Of a DNA stretch of 64,000 nt, positions 1 to 11,395 are shown piece by piece. The translations under genes and the position numbers were made by a program. Source of the stretch: an uncultured Modestobacter sp. (GTDB lineage Bacteria > Actinomycetota > Actinomycetes > Mycobacteriales > Geodermatophilaceae); assembly GCF_947486615.1 (NCBI RefSeq), contig NZ_CANKUD010000001.1:558001-622000 (forward strand), in the 5' to 3' direction. The notes beneath the pieces were generated by a model that worked only from the letters and a program-made list of their open reading frames with translations, had not been told where the DNA came from and did no database searches. Within the stretch, counting starts at the first letter, position 1; every line of letters starts with the position of its first letter.

Positions 1-590
<590 letters not shown>

Positions 591-678
591 CTAGTCGGTG
601 GGCTCAGGTCACACCCGGGCGAGGTGGTCACCGGGCACCGACCCGGCGGCCGGCCGGGGTCGGCGGGACACTGGCCGG

Positions 679-966
679 GTGACGTCGTCCACGCCTGTCC
701 AGCGCGGTCTGGTCCGGCTGCTCAACACCGCCGACGGGCGGGCGCTGTGCCTGGCCGGCGCAGTGGACGCCGACGCCGTCCTGGCCTTCCGGCGTCGCTA
801 CGGCCGGGAGCCGGTGCGGGTGGACGTGATCGACGCCGGGTCGGTGACCTCGCTGTCCGGCGCCGCCCTGGAGCTGGTCCGGGACCACCTGGACGTCGCC
901 GCGCTGGGCGGGCGGACGGTCCCGCTCCGGCGCTCCCCCGCGTTCGGCCGGCTCCTGGTCAGCTGA
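679..966 (+). CDS. small STAS-like (anti-sigma-antagonist-like) protein
   Basis: A 95-residue protein. The middle and end (VDVIDAGSVTSLSGAALELV, then a short helix and GRTVPL) resemble a STAS fold of the SpoIIAA/RsbV kind, where the Ser of the D-x-S loop is phosphorylated by an anti-sigma kinase. Here the loop reads DAGSVTSLSG, so candidate phosphoserines exist. The GTG at 679 was chosen because residues upstream look like non-coding arginine/glycine-rich sequence. Its 3' end overlaps the convergent ATPase gene by 8 bases. A partner-switching kinase and PP2C phosphatase lie at 59-61 kb, but any link is inference. Function is tentative. Confidence 0.55.
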   Translation: MTSSTPVQRGLVRLLNTADGRALCLAGAVDADAVLAFRRRYGREPVRVDVIDAGSVTSLSGAALELVRDHLDVAALGGRTVPLRRSPAFGRLLVS

Positions 967-1894
967 GCCGGCCCACCCCGACCTCCCGCTCCATGGCCTC
1001 GCGAGCCGGTTCCTCAGGAACCAGGTCCTCGCGAACCGGGTCCTCGCGAGCCAGGTCCTGACGCGCCAGGTCCTGACGCGCCAGGTCCTGACGCGCCAGG
1101 TCGTGGTGCCGGCCGCGGGGCACCATCAGCGGCTTGCCGGAGACGGGGTCGGTGATGATCTCGCTCGACAGCCCGAACACGGCCTGGACCGTCTGCGGGG
1201 TGAGCACCTGCTCCGGCGGGCCCGCCGCGTGCAGCCGCCCGGCGGCGAGGGCGATCAGGTGGTCGGCGTAGCGCGCGGCGAGGTTCAGGTCGTGCAGCAC
1301 CATCACGATCGTCGTGCCGCGGGTGTGGTTCAGCGTGGTCAGCAGGTCGAGCACGTCGATCTGGTGGCTGACGTCCAGGAACGTGGTCGGCTCGTCGAGC
1401 AGCAGGACGTCGGTCCGCTGGGCGAGCGCCAGGGCGATCCACACCCGCTGACGCTGGCCGCCGGACAGCTCGTCCACCGACCGGTCGGCCAGCTCCGCCG
1501 TCTGGGTGGCGGCCAGCGCCTCGGCGACCGCCTCGTCGTCCTCCCGGCTCCACCGGGCGAGCAGCTTCTGGTGCGGGTGGCGGCCGCGGCCGACGAGGTC
1601 GCTGACCGTGATGCCCTCCGGGGCGATCGGCGACTGGGGCAGCAGGCCGAGGGTGCGGGCCAGCTCCTTGGCCGGCATCCGGTGCACCGCCTTGCCGTCC
1701 AGCAGCACCTGCCCGCTGCGCGGCGCCAGCAGCCGGGACATCGACCGCAGCAGCGTGGACTTGCCGCACGCGTTGGCCCCGACGATCGCGGTGATCCGCC
1801 CGGGCGGCACGACCAGGTCCAGGCCGTCGATGACGGTGCGCTCGCCGTAGCCCAGGGTCAGGGCGTCGGCCGTCAACGCGTGGTCGAGGGTCAC
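959..1894 (-). CDS. ferric-siderophore ABC transporter ATPase (FecE/FepC type)
   Basis: Cytoplasmic ATPase that powers siderophore import through the two permeases encoded upstream. Walker A GANACGKST is at residues 39-47, the signature LSGGQRQRV is near residue 145, and Walker B LLLDEPT follows with a D-loop and switch histidine (MVLHDLN). It has the FepC-family spacing. The last 45 or so residues are an unusual charged tail made of five-residue repeats (ARQDL and variants), encoded by 15-bp tandem repeats, which is not part of the normal fold. The GTG start at 1894 lies 34 bases after the permease gene, so it is the last gene of the iron operon. Confidence 0.93.
   Translation of the reverse strand: MTLDHALTADALTLGYGERTVIDGLDLVVPPGRITAIVGANACGKSTLLRSMSRLLAPRSGQVLLDGKAVHRMPAKELARTLGLLPQSPIAPEGITVSDLVGRGRHPHQKLLARWSREDDEAVAEALAATQTAELADRSVDELSGGQRQRVWIALALAQRTDVLLLDEPTTFLDVSHQIDVLDLLTTLNHTRGTTIVMVLHDLNLAARYADHLIALAAGRLHAAGPPEQVLTPQTVQAVFGLSSEIITDPVSGKPLMVPRGRHHDLARQDLARQDLARQDLAREDPVREDLVPEEPAREAMEREVGVGRLS
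1006..1102. repeat. 15-bp tandem repeat inside the ATPase gene tail
   Basis: Three perfect copies of ccaggtcctgacgcg occupy 1051-1095. They are flanked by degenerate copies at 1006-1050 and a partial copy ending at 1102. In the minus-strand reading frame each unit encodes five residues (ARQDL-like), so copy-number change would lengthen or shorten the protein tail without a frameshift. Confidence 0.85.
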
Positions 1895-1928
1895 TGAGCT
1901 CTCCGTTCGCCGTCCGCGGGCGTGCTCG

Positions 1929-2981
1929 TCACAGTGAGCCTCCTACGCGGTTGGACCGCACGATCAGGTAGATGAGGTAGGGCGCGCCGAGCACACCGGT
2001 GACCACGCCCACCGGGAAGCGGGTGCCGAAGGCGAACTGGCCGCAGAGGTCGGCGACGAGCACCAGCAGGGCCCCGACCAGCGCGGCCGGCAGCAGCAGG
2101 GAGCCGTTCGGCCCGACGACGCGGGCGGCGATCGGCCCGGCCAGGAACGCCACGAAGGCGATCGGCCCGCAGGCGGCCGTGGCGAAGGCGAGCACACCGA
2201 CCGCGGCCACCATCGCCAGGAGCCGGGTGCGCTCGACCCGGACGCCGAGGGCCGACGCCGTGTCGTCGCCCAGCTGGATCGCCTCCAGCGCCCGGGTCTG
2301 GGTCAGCAGCACCGGCCCGAGCACGACCAGCACCACCAGGGCCGGCACCGTCCGGTCCCAGGTCACCCCGTTGAGGCTGCCGCTGAGCCAGCGCAGCGCC
2401 TCCTGGTAGTCCCACTGGCTGGCGCGGGACAGCACGTAGGCGATGACGCTGTGCAGCATCGCCGCCATCCCGATGCCGATCAGGATGAACCGGGTGCCCG
2501 CGCCGCCGTCCTTGTAGGCCAGCAGGTAGATCAGCACCGCCACGACCAGCCCGGCGACGATCGCGAACACCGACACCGCCGTCCCGCCCAGGCCGAGGAG
2601 CACGATCGCCACGGCCGCCGCCGCGCTCGCACCGGTGCTGATGCCGATGACGTCGGGGCTGGCCAGCGGGTTGCGCAGCATCGTCTGGAACGTGACCCCG
2701 GCCAGGCCGAAGCTCAGCCCGGCGACGACCGCCAGCGTGGCGCGCGGCAACCGGAGCCGCCCGACGGTGAACGACGCGCCGGGCACGTCCTGCCCGAGGA
2801 CCACCCGGACGACGTCGCCCGGCGGGTAGAAGGTGCGCCCGACCATCAGCGTGAGCACGTAGGTCAGCACCACGAGCACCGCGAGCACGGTGACGACGGC
2901 GCGCCACCGGACGGCGCGGCGCACCCGGCCCCGGGCGACGTCGTCCACGGCCGAGGGGGCGGCGACCAGTCCCGCGGTCAC
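1929..2981 (-). CDS. iron-siderophore ABC permease (FecCD family, second permease)
   Basis: Integral membrane permease of 350 residues with about nine or ten hydrophobic segments. It carries FecCD-family landmarks: RLPR near residue 78, the NPLASPDVIGISTGA stretch, LGDDTASALGV and the ACGPIAFVAFLAGPIAAR region. It forms a heterodimer with the product of the next gene upstream and imports Fe(III)-siderophore delivered by the lipoprotein at 4038-5060. The GTG start at 2981 overlaps the TGA of the upstream permease, indicating translational coupling. Confidence 0.94.
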   Translation of the reverse strand: MTAGLVAAPSAVDDVARGRVRRAVRWRAVVTVLAVLVVLTYVLTLMVGRTFYPPGDVVRVVLGQDVPGASFTVGRLRLPRATLAVVAGLSFGLAGVTFQTMLRNPLASPDVIGISTGASAAAAVAIVLLGLGGTAVSVFAIVAGLVVAVLIYLLAYKDGGAGTRFILIGIGMAAMLHSVIAYVLSRASQWDYQEALRWLSGSLNGVTWDRTVPALVVLVVLGPVLLTQTRALEAIQLGDDTASALGVRVERTRLLAMVAAVGVLAFATAACGPIAFVAFLAGPIAARVVGPNGSLLLPAALVGALLVLVADLCGQFAFGTRFPVGVVTGVLGAPYLIYLIVRSNRVGGSL

Positions 2982-4024
2982 AGCTCACGCACCTTCTGCC
3001 GGCGCACGATGGCGATGAAGAAGGGCGCACCGATCAGCGCGGTGATGATGCCGACGTCGATCTCGGCGGGGCGGGCGACGACCCGGCCGAGCACGTCCGC
3101 GGCGGTGAGCAGGCAGGCGCCGGTCAGGGCGGAGAACGGCAGCAGCCACCGGTGGTCGACCCCCACCAGCAGCCGGCACAGGTGCGGCACGACGAGCCCG
3201 ACGAACCCGATCGGCCCGGCGACGGCCGTGGCGGCGCCGCACAGCAGCACCGACCCGCCGGCGGCCACCCCGCGGACCAGGGCCACCCGCTCGCCCAGCC
3301 CGGCGGCGAGCTCGTCGCCGAGGGCGAGGGAGTTGAGGCTGCGGGCCGACAGCAGGCTGACCGCCAGGCCCACGGCCAGGAAGGGCAGCACCTGGCGGAT
3401 GCTGTCGAAACCGGCCCCGCCGACGCCGCCGATCTGCCACGACTGGACGCTGCCGGCGATGTCGCCGCGAGGCAGGGCCACCGCGGTGATGAAGGAGGTC
3501 AGCGCGGCCGACGTCGCTGCGCCGGCCAGGGCCAGCTTGAGCGGGGTGGCCCCGCCGCGGCCCAGCGACCCGACGGCGTAGACGAACAGCGCCGCCACCG
3601 CGGCACCGCCGATCGCCGTCCAGATGATGCTGGTCGCCGAGAACAGGCCGAACCAGGCCAGGCCGGTGACCACGGCCAGCGACGCGCCCATGTTGATGCC
3701 GAGGACGCCCGGGTCGGCCAGCGGGTTGCGGGTCACGCCCTGCATGACCGCGCCGGAGAGCCCCAGCGCCGCCCCGACGAGCACGGCCAGCAGCGTGCGC
3801 GGGACGCGCTTGGTCACTGCGGCCTGACCGAGGTTGTCGGTCGAGCCACCGAGCGCGGCGACGATGTCGGACCAGCCGACGCCCCGCGACCCGATCGCCA
3901 CGGAGGCGGCCAGCAGCAGCACCAGGACGGCCACGACCACCAGCAGCCACAGCAGCCGGACCGGCCCCGGTCGCCGCACGGGGGCGGTGACCGGGGCCGG
4001 CGCCGGGGAGAGGACCGACGTCAC
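2978..4024 (-). CDS. iron-siderophore ABC permease (FecCD family, first permease)
   Basis: FecCD permease of 348 residues, with a hydrophobic helix near residues 20-40, then RVPRTLLAVLVGAALGLSGAVMQ, NPLADPGVLGINMGAS, LALGDELAAGLGE and the GPIGFVGLVVPHLCR loop typical of the family. It pairs with the permease at 1929-2981. The start at GTG 4024 sits 14 bases after the stop of the binding-protein gene. A longer open frame upstream would run into that gene and is not convincing. Both permeases are of normal length and carry the family motifs. Confidence 0.93.
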   Translation of the reverse strand: MTSVLSPAPAPVTAPVRRPGPVRLLWLLVVVAVLVLLLAASVAIGSRGVGWSDIVAALGGSTDNLGQAAVTKRVPRTLLAVLVGAALGLSGAVMQGVTRNPLADPGVLGINMGASLAVVTGLAWFGLFSATSIIWTAIGGAAVAALFVYAVGSLGRGGATPLKLALAGAATSAALTSFITAVALPRGDIAGSVQSWQIGGVGGAGFDSIRQVLPFLAVGLAVSLLSARSLNSLALGDELAAGLGERVALVRGVAAGGSVLLCGAATAVAGPIGFVGLVVPHLCRLLVGVDHRWLLPFSALTGACLLTAADVLGRVVARPAEIDVGIITALIGAPFFIAIVRRQKVREL

Positions 4025-4037
4025 GGGTGGACCGACG

Positions 4038-5060
4038 TCACGAGGCCTTGTCAGCGGCCTCGGCGAGCATCGCGACGTAGTCGTCGAGCACCCAGGAGAT
4101 CGCCAGCGGCGTGGGGTTGGCCGCGGTGCCCAGCGGGGTGTCCGGCAGCAGCACGATCGCGCCGTTGCGCACCGCCGGGATCCGGGACAGCAGCGGGTCG
4201 GCATTCAGCGCATCGACCAGCGCCTGGTCGCCGTAGGTCACGATGACGTCGACGTCGTCGAAGAGGTCGACCTGCTCGGCGCTGACCGTGCCGGAGAACG
4301 ACCCCTCCTCGGTGGAGGCGGCGGTGACGCTCTCCGGGGTGGACAGCCCGAGGTCGGTGAAGAACGCGCTGCGGGTGTCGAACGGGGTGTAGAAGCTGAC
4401 CTCGCTGAGGTCGGTGGTGTCGACGTGGGTCAGGAACATCGTCGCCTTGCCCTCGAGCTCGGGGTGCTCCGCGACGGCGTCGGCGATGTCCTGCTCGGTG
4501 CTGGCGAGCAGCTCCGCGCCCTCCTCGGCCATGCCCATCCCGGCCGCGTTGACCTCGATCATGTCCCGCCAGGACGTCGCCCAGGGCGCCTCCGGGTAGG
4601 CGACCACCGGGGCGATCTCGCTGAGGGTGTCGTAGTCCTCCTGGGTCAGCCCGGAGTAGCCGGCCAGGATCACGTCGGGGTCGGTGTCGGCGACGGCCTC
4701 GAAGTCGATGCCATCGGTCTCGTCGAACAGCACCGGCGTCTCGGCGTCGAGTTCCGCCAGCCGCTCCTCGACCCAGGGCAGCAGGCCGTTGCCGTCGTCG
4801 TCGCCGAAGTTGGCCGCGGCCATGCCGACCGGGACGACGCCCAGCGCCAGGGGCACCTCGTGGTTGGCCCAGGCCACCGTGGCCACCCGCTCGGGCTGCT
4901 CCGGGATCGTGGTGGTGCCCAGGGCGTGCTCGATGGTGATCGGCGTCCACTCGGCCGAGGCCTCGGTGGTCTCCCCCGCCTCCGACGACGAGCACGCACT
5001 CAGCGCGACGGAGAGCAGGGCGACCGCAGAGGCTGCGGCCAGGGTCGATGCGCGGGTCAT
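4038..5060 (-). CDS. ferric-siderophore binding lipoprotein
   Basis: Extracytoplasmic substrate-binding protein of 340 residues, FecB/FhuD-like class. A signal peptide ends in the lipobox LSAC, so Cys23 would be lipid-anchored on the outer face of the membrane. The mature protein starts with the usual ITIEHALGTTTIPEQPERVA segment and contains DPDVILAGYSG, as in periplasmic siderophore receptors. It is the first gene of a four-gene operon with the permeases and ATPase. An IdeR-like box lies 60 bases upstream of its ATG. The siderophore cannot be named from sequence. Confidence 0.93.
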   Translation of the reverse strand: MTRASTLAAASAVALLSVALSACSSSEAGETTEASAEWTPITIEHALGTTTIPEQPERVATVAWANHEVPLALGVVPVGMAAANFGDDDGNGLLPWVEERLAELDAETPVLFDETDGIDFEAVADTDPDVILAGYSGLTQEDYDTLSEIAPVVAYPEAPWATSWRDMIEVNAAGMGMAEEGAELLASTEQDIADAVAEHPELEGKATMFLTHVDTTDLSEVSFYTPFDTRSAFFTDLGLSTPESVTAASTEEGSFSGTVSAEQVDLFDDVDVIVTYGDQALVDALNADPLLSRIPAVRNGAIVLLPDTPLGTAANPTPLAISWVLDDYVAMLAEAADKAS

Positions 5061-5119
5061 GACTTCCTTCCGGGGTGTGCTCGCGGGACGCGGGCACGAC
5101 GACGCCCGACCGGGCGGGG

Positions 5120-5138
5120 TAAGGCTTGGCTAACCTAC
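5120..5138. promoter_or_regulatory. DtxR/IdeR-like iron box
   Basis: The 19-bp site taaggcttggctaacctac matches 15 of 19 positions of the published IdeR/DtxR consensus ttaggttaggctaacctaa. It lies about 60 bp before the ATG of the siderophore-binding lipoprotein and after the stop of the AraC gene, where a repressor of the iron operon would sit. Expected effect: repression when iron is plentiful. Confidence 0.75.
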
Positions 5139-5219
5139 GGTCAGGGCCGATGTGGAAGCAATCCCGCGATCAGGACAGCCGCTGTCGCAGAACGGACACG
5201 ACGACGAGCCCTGGCGCGG

Positions 5220-6017
5220 TCACTGCGCGCGGAACCGTCCGGGGCTGGTCCCGGTGACCCGGCGGAAGGCGGCGCCGAACGCGCTCACCGACCCGAAGCC
5301 GGTGCGGCCGGCGATCTCCTCGATCCCCTCCCCCTGGGCGAGCAGGGCGATGGCGTGCTGCACCCGGGCGGCGGCGACCCACCGGCCGAACCCGAGCCCG
5401 GTCTCGGCCTGGAACGCCCGGGTGACCGTCCGGGCGCTCACCTGCAACTGGGTGGCCCACTCCGCCAGCGTCCGGGGATCGGCCGGGTCCGCGCGCAGTG
5501 CGGCCACCACCGGCGCGAGCAGCGCCGAGCCCGGCAGGGGCAGGCACAGCTCGCGCGGCGCCGGGCAGAGCACGTCGAGCACCATCGCCTCCGTCGTCGC
5601 GCGCGAGACCTCGGCCAGGTCGTCCTCCTCCAGCCGGTCCAGCAGCAGCCGCAGCAGCGGGGTCACCTGCACGGCCACCGGACCGGCGGCCAGCGGCCGC
5701 GCCCGGCGCACGCTGAAGTGCACGGCCCGCTGCTGGGTGCCGGCCGGAGCCCACCCGGAGTGCCGGACGCCGGCGGGGACCCACAGCCCCTGCGCCGGGG
5801 TGAGCGTCCAGTGCCGCGCGCCGGCCGTGGCCGACGAGGCGCCACGCTGGTTCCAGAGCAGCTCGTGCGTGGGGTGCGCGTGCTCATCCCACCAGGTGTC
5901 CGCGCCGATCGTCTCCGACCACCCGAGGGCGACGAACGGGACCTCGATCGCGTCCGCGTCGTAGACGGGCAGCCGGATGCGCGCCGCTGCGGCCACCTGC
6001 TGGGGCAGCGGGTCCAC
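5220..6017 (-). CDS. AraC-family regulator next to siderophore operon
   Basis: Transcription regulator of 265 residues. The N-terminal half has a cupin-like sensor (DEHAHPTHELLW, then GLWVPAGVRHSG). The C-terminal 100 residues carry the double helix-turn-helix of AraC proteins (LAEWATQLQVSARTVTRAF, then IEEIAGRTGFGSVSAFGAAFRRVTG). It is transcribed in the same direction as the iron operon, 159 bases upstream, with the iron box between them. It may itself respond to siderophore, as several AraC regulators near siderophore genes do; the ligand is inference. The start is a GTG at 6017. Confidence 0.88.
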   Translation of the reverse strand: MDPLPQQVAAAARIRLPVYDADAIEVPFVALGWSETIGADTWWDEHAHPTHELLWNQRGASSATAGARHWTLTPAQGLWVPAGVRHSGWAPAGTQQRAVHFSVRRARPLAAGPVAVQVTPLLRLLLDRLEEDDLAEVSRATTEAMVLDVLCPAPRELCLPLPGSALLAPVVAALRADPADPRTLAEWATQLQVSARTVTRAFQAETGLGFGRWVAAARVQHAIALLAQGEGIEEIAGRTGFGSVSAFGAAFRRVTGTSPGRFRAQ

Positions 6018-6237
6018 GTGCCCTCCCGGGGGACGATGCGGCGGCGCGCGGGCCGCGCCGGGTGCCGGTGATCGTGGCAGAGCGCGCGGGGCGCCCGGGT
6101 GGCAGCACCGGGCGCTCCCCTGGTCGCCCGGGCGTCGGCAGGGTCACCGGACCGGCGCGTGGGCCCGGCCGGCGACCGTCGTCCGGCGCGCCGCCGACCG
6201 GCTCCGCCGGCCCGTCCGGGGCGCCGGGCACCCCCGG

Positions 6238-8604
<2,367 letters not shown>

Positions 8605-8701
8605 GTCTCTCCTCTGCGGGCGGGGCGGTGGTGGCGCTCGGTCGGGCGCTCGGTCGGCCCGGCGCCCGGTCAGCCTGGCGCAGATCGGCCGGCGGCGGCG
8701 C

Positions 8702-9112
8702 TCACCGGCTCTCCTGGATCCGGATCATGTTGCCCGCCGGGTCCCGGACGGCGCAGTCCCGCAGACCGTAGGGCTGCTCGGTCGGCTCCTGGACCACCTC
8801 GACGCCGGCGGCCGCCAGTGCCGCGAAGGTGGCGTCGAGGTCGGGGGTGGCCAGGTTGACGCCGAAGAAGCTGCCCTTGGCCAGCAGCTCCTCGATGGTG
8901 CGGCGCTCGTCGTCGGTGAGGCCGGGCCCGGCCGCCGGCGGGTGCAGCACGACGGCGGTGTCGGGCTGGCCGGCCGGGCCGACGGTGATCCACCGCATCC
9001 CCTCGTACCCGACGTCGAGGCGCACCTCGAAGCCGAGGACGTCGCGCCAGAACAGCAGCGAGGCGTCGGGGTCGGTGTGCGGGAGGAAGCTGGAGTGGAT
9101 GGTGAGGTCCAT
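8702..9112 (-). CDS. VOC-superfamily (glyoxalase/bleomycin-resistance-like) protein
   Basis: A 136-residue protein with two halves of beta-alpha-beta-beta-beta type. The N-terminal half begins with DLTIHSSFLPHTDPDASLLFWRDVLGFEV, and the C-terminal half ends AVRDPAGNMIRIQES, a common VOC ending. Family members bind metals or small toxic molecules, or act as drug-binding proteins or dioxygenases. The substrate is not evident. The ATG at 9112 is 5 bases after the stop of the AraC gene, so the two are co-transcribed and the AraC protein probably controls this gene. The UvrA-like gene follows. Confidence 0.9.
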   Translation of the reverse strand: MDLTIHSSFLPHTDPDASLLFWRDVLGFEVRLDVGYEGMRWITVGPAGQPDTAVVLHPPAAGPGLTDDERRTIEELLAKGSFFGVNLATPDLDATFAALAAAGVEVVQEPTEQPYGLRDCAVRDPAGNMIRIQESR

Positions 9113-9117
9113 GCCGG

Positions 9118-9570
9118 TCACGCTAGGGACGGCGCGGCCACCGGTGCTTCTCGATTCCTGACCGGTCTGGTGACCCGCCTGGTGACGCAGGACGGCAGCC
9201 CCTCGGCCGCGCCGGCCGACACCCGCCGGTAGACGCTGGGCGGCACCCCGACCAGCTCGGTGAAGCGGGTGCTGAAGGTGCCCAGCGACGAGCAGCCGAC
9301 CGCGAAGCAGACCTCGGTCACGCTGAGGTCGCCCCGGCGCAGCAGCGCCATCGCCCGCTCGATCCGCCGAGTCATCAGGTAGGCGTAGGGCGGCTCGCCG
9401 TAGGCCTCCCGGAAGGCGCGGCTGAGGTGCCCGGCCGACAGGTGCACGCCCCGGGCCAGTGCCTCGACGTCGAGGGGCTGGGCGTACTCGCGGTCGATCC
9501 GGTCGCGGACCCGGCGCAGCCGCGCGAGGTCGGCCAGCCGCTGCTGCCGCGCGTCCGGTGCGCTCGTCAC
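9118..9570 (-). CDS. AraC-family regulator, short form
   Basis: A 150-residue regulator made almost entirely of the AraC DNA-binding domain: LDVEALARGVHLSAGHLSRAFREAYGEPP for the first helix-turn-helix, and LSVTEVCFAVGCSSLGTFSTRFTELVGVPPS for the second. There is no separate sensor domain, so any ligand response would need another protein or a very short tail. The GTG at 9570 was chosen because the domain begins soon after it; further upstream the frame reads as arginine/glycine-rich non-coding sequence. It is the first gene of the AraC-VOC-UvrA set, and the 247-bp gap to the divergent ACT-like gene must hold its promoter. Confidence 0.88.
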   Translation of the reverse strand: MTSAPDARQQRLADLARLRRVRDRIDREYAQPLDVEALARGVHLSAGHLSRAFREAYGEPPYAYLMTRRIERAMALLRRGDLSVTEVCFAVGCSSLGTFSTRFTELVGVPPSVYRRVSAGAAEGLPSCVTRRVTRPVRNREAPVAAPSLA

Positions 9571-9817
9571 GTCGGCGACCGTGCCACAGCGGCCTCCCCG
9601 GTGACCAGGGCCGAGGCCACGTCGGCGGCCTGGCCGGCCACGCCGGCATCCGCGGGTGGTTGTGGCGCCGGTCACCGGCGGGCTACCGTGCCCTTGTGGC
9701 CGGGCAGCTGATTACCTGCGGGCCCGTCGGCGACTGACTCTCGCGCCGCCGGGTCCGTGCGCACGTCGGTCGAGGTCGCTCCCCGCTGACCAGGGCCACT
9801 CCGGCCCGGAGGCACCC

Positions 9818-10096
9818 ATGCCCGCCCCGCACAGTTCCCCCCGCGACGCCGCCAAGGTGCGCGTCGTCGTCACCGACGCCCTCGGCCTGCAGCGCGTCCT
9901 GACCATGCTCACCGGACGGCAGCACGTCTTCACCCGGCTGGCGGCCGAGGAGGCCGGCGCCGACCGGTGGACGGTCAGCGTCGACCTGCTCGCCACGCCC
10001 GGCGAGGCCGACCTGGTGGCCGCCCGGCTGCACCGGCTGCCCAGCGTGCTCACCGTCGACGTCACCTCGGCGGGGCGGCTGGCCGCGACCGCCTGA
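9818..10096 (+). CDS. small ACT-like domain protein
   Basis: A 92-residue protein. After a short polar start it reads VRVVVTDALGLQRVLTMLTGRQHVFTRLAAEE, then TVSVDLLATPGEADLVAARLHRLPSVLTVDV. This fits the beta-alpha-beta-beta-alpha-beta order of ACT domains seen in amino-acid-pathway regulation, such as the small subunit of acetolactate synthase. It faces the DAHP synthase gene across a strong shared hairpin. It might tune that enzyme or be a stand-alone amino-acid sensor; both ideas are inference. The ATG at 9818 follows a GGAGG at 9808. Confidence 0.6.
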   Translation: MPAPHSSPRDAAKVRVVVTDALGLQRVLTMLTGRQHVFTRLAAEEAGADRWTVSVDLLATPGEADLVAARLHRLPSVLTVDVTSAGRLAATA

Positions 10097-10105
10097 GGGC
10101 CGGTC

Positions 10106-10141
10106 GCCGCCGCGCCGGGTCCCAGGTCCCGGCGCGGCGGC
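10106..10141. terminator. bidirectional hairpin between ACT-like and DAHP synthase genes
   Basis: A perfect 14-bp GC stem (10106-10119 with 10128-10141) with an 8-base loop lies between two convergent stop codons. No T-run follows, as is usual for terminator-like hairpins in high-GC actinobacteria. Confidence 0.7.
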
Positions 10142-10177
10142 TCAGGTCCAGCGAGGCGGCGCGGCGGTCGCGGCGGG

Positions 10178-11395
10178 TCAGGCGCCGCGCCGCGCCCGGG
10201 ACGCCTCGGCCAGCTCGGCCAGCAGCTGCTCGGTCGTCTGCAGGTCCACGCAGGCGTCGGTGACGCTCACCCCGTACTCGAGCGCCTCCGGGTGGCGGCG
10301 GTCCAGGTCCTGCCGGCCCGCGACCAGGTTGCTCTCCAGCATCACGCCGCGGATGGCCTGCTCGCCGGCCGCCAGCTGCCCGGCCAGGTCGTGCACGACG
10401 TCGGCCTGGCGGCGGTGGTCCTTGCGGCTGTTGCCGTGCGAGGCGTCGACGACGACCACCTCGGGCAGCCCGCGCGCAGCCAGCGCCTGCTTCGTCGCCG
10501 CGATGTGCGCGGCCGAGTGGTTCGGGCCGTCCTTGCCACCGCGCAGGATGACGTGCCCGGTGTCGTTGCCGGTCGTCGACAGCTGGGCGCTGACGCCGTG
10601 CCGGTCCACGCCGAGGAACTGGTGGCCCGCCCGCGCGGTCAGCACCGCCTGGACGGCCACGTCGATGCTGCCCTCCGGCGAGTTCTTGAAGCCGACCACG
10701 GAGGAGAAGCCGGACACCCGCTCCCGGGCCGTCTGGTCGGTGACGTTGCGCGCCCCGACGCCGTTGTAGGTGACCAGCCCGTCGACGTACTGCGGGGTGA
10801 GCGCGTTCAGCGGCTCCGCCGCCACCGGCACGCCGAGCGCGGTGATCCGGCTCATCAGCATCCGGGTGGCTACGAGGCCGACGCTGATCCGGCTGGAACC
10901 GTCCAGGAACGGGTCGTAGGCGAAGCCCTTCCAGTCGACCTCGGTGCGGGGCTTCTCCGTGTAGGTCCGCATCAGGATCTCCAGGTCCGCGCCGTGCCGC
11001 GCCCGCATCCGGCCCAGGAAGGCGGCGTACTCCAGCGCGGCGGCCGGGTCGTGCACCGAGCAGGGGCCGGCGATCACGGCCAGCCGGTCGTCGGCCCCCG
11101 CGACGATCTCGGTCATCGCGCGCCGCGCCTCCCGGGTGGTGGCCACCGACTCGGCGGACAGCGGCACCACCGTCGCCACGGCCGCCGGGGTGACCACGAC
11201 GCTCAGCCCGGTGATCCGGGCGTTCACCAGGTCGGCGAGGTCGACGTCCGGCCCGGGGGCCACGCCCAGCCCCCGGGCTACCTCGGGCAGCAGCTCCCGC
11301 AGCGTGGCGTCGACCTGCGCGTTCACCCGGGTCTGCACCTCGAGCAGGGCGTCGGCCACCCGGGTCGCGTCGTCCAGCAGCCGGTCGGTCGGCAT
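10178..11395 (-). CDS. aroG: 3-deoxy-7-phosphoheptulonate synthase (DAHP synthase, AroG/F class)
   Basis: First enzyme of the shikimate pathway: it condenses phosphoenolpyruvate with erythrose 4-phosphate. The 405-residue protein has class I alpha motifs: AVIAGPCSVHDP, RTYTEKPRTEVDWKG, GARNVTDQ, HVILRGGKDGPNHS, DASHGNSRKDH and the final YGVSVTDACVDLQTT. It is longer than the 350-residue E. coli enzymes because of an N-terminal extension of roughly 60 residues, a region that bears feedback control in this class. The ATG at 11395 has an ideal GGAGGAG site; a longer frame upstream lacks such support. Which amino acid inhibits it cannot be told. Confidence 0.93.
   Translation of the reverse strand: MPTDRLLDDATRVADALLEVQTRVNAQVDATLRELLPEVARGLGVAPGPDVDLADLVNARITGLSVVVTPAAVATVVPLSAESVATTREARRAMTEIVAGADDRLAVIAGPCSVHDPAAALEYAAFLGRMRARHGADLEILMRTYTEKPRTEVDWKGFAYDPFLDGSSRISVGLVATRMLMSRITALGVPVAAEPLNALTPQYVDGLVTYNGVGARNVTDQTARERVSGFSSVVGFKNSPEGSIDVAVQAVLTARAGHQFLGVDRHGVSAQLSTTGNDTGHVILRGGKDGPNHSAAHIAATKQALAARGLPEVVVVDASHGNSRKDHRRQADVVHDLAGQLAAGEQAIRGVMLESNLVAGRQDLDRRHPEALEYGVSVTDACVDLQTTEQLLAELAEASRARRGA

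Noticed and set aside
2451-3581. Long open frame on the plus strand opposite the siderophore permeases
   Set aside because: It is rich in Arg, Gly, His and Ala without domains and mirrors genuine permease codons; it is a high-GC shadow frame.
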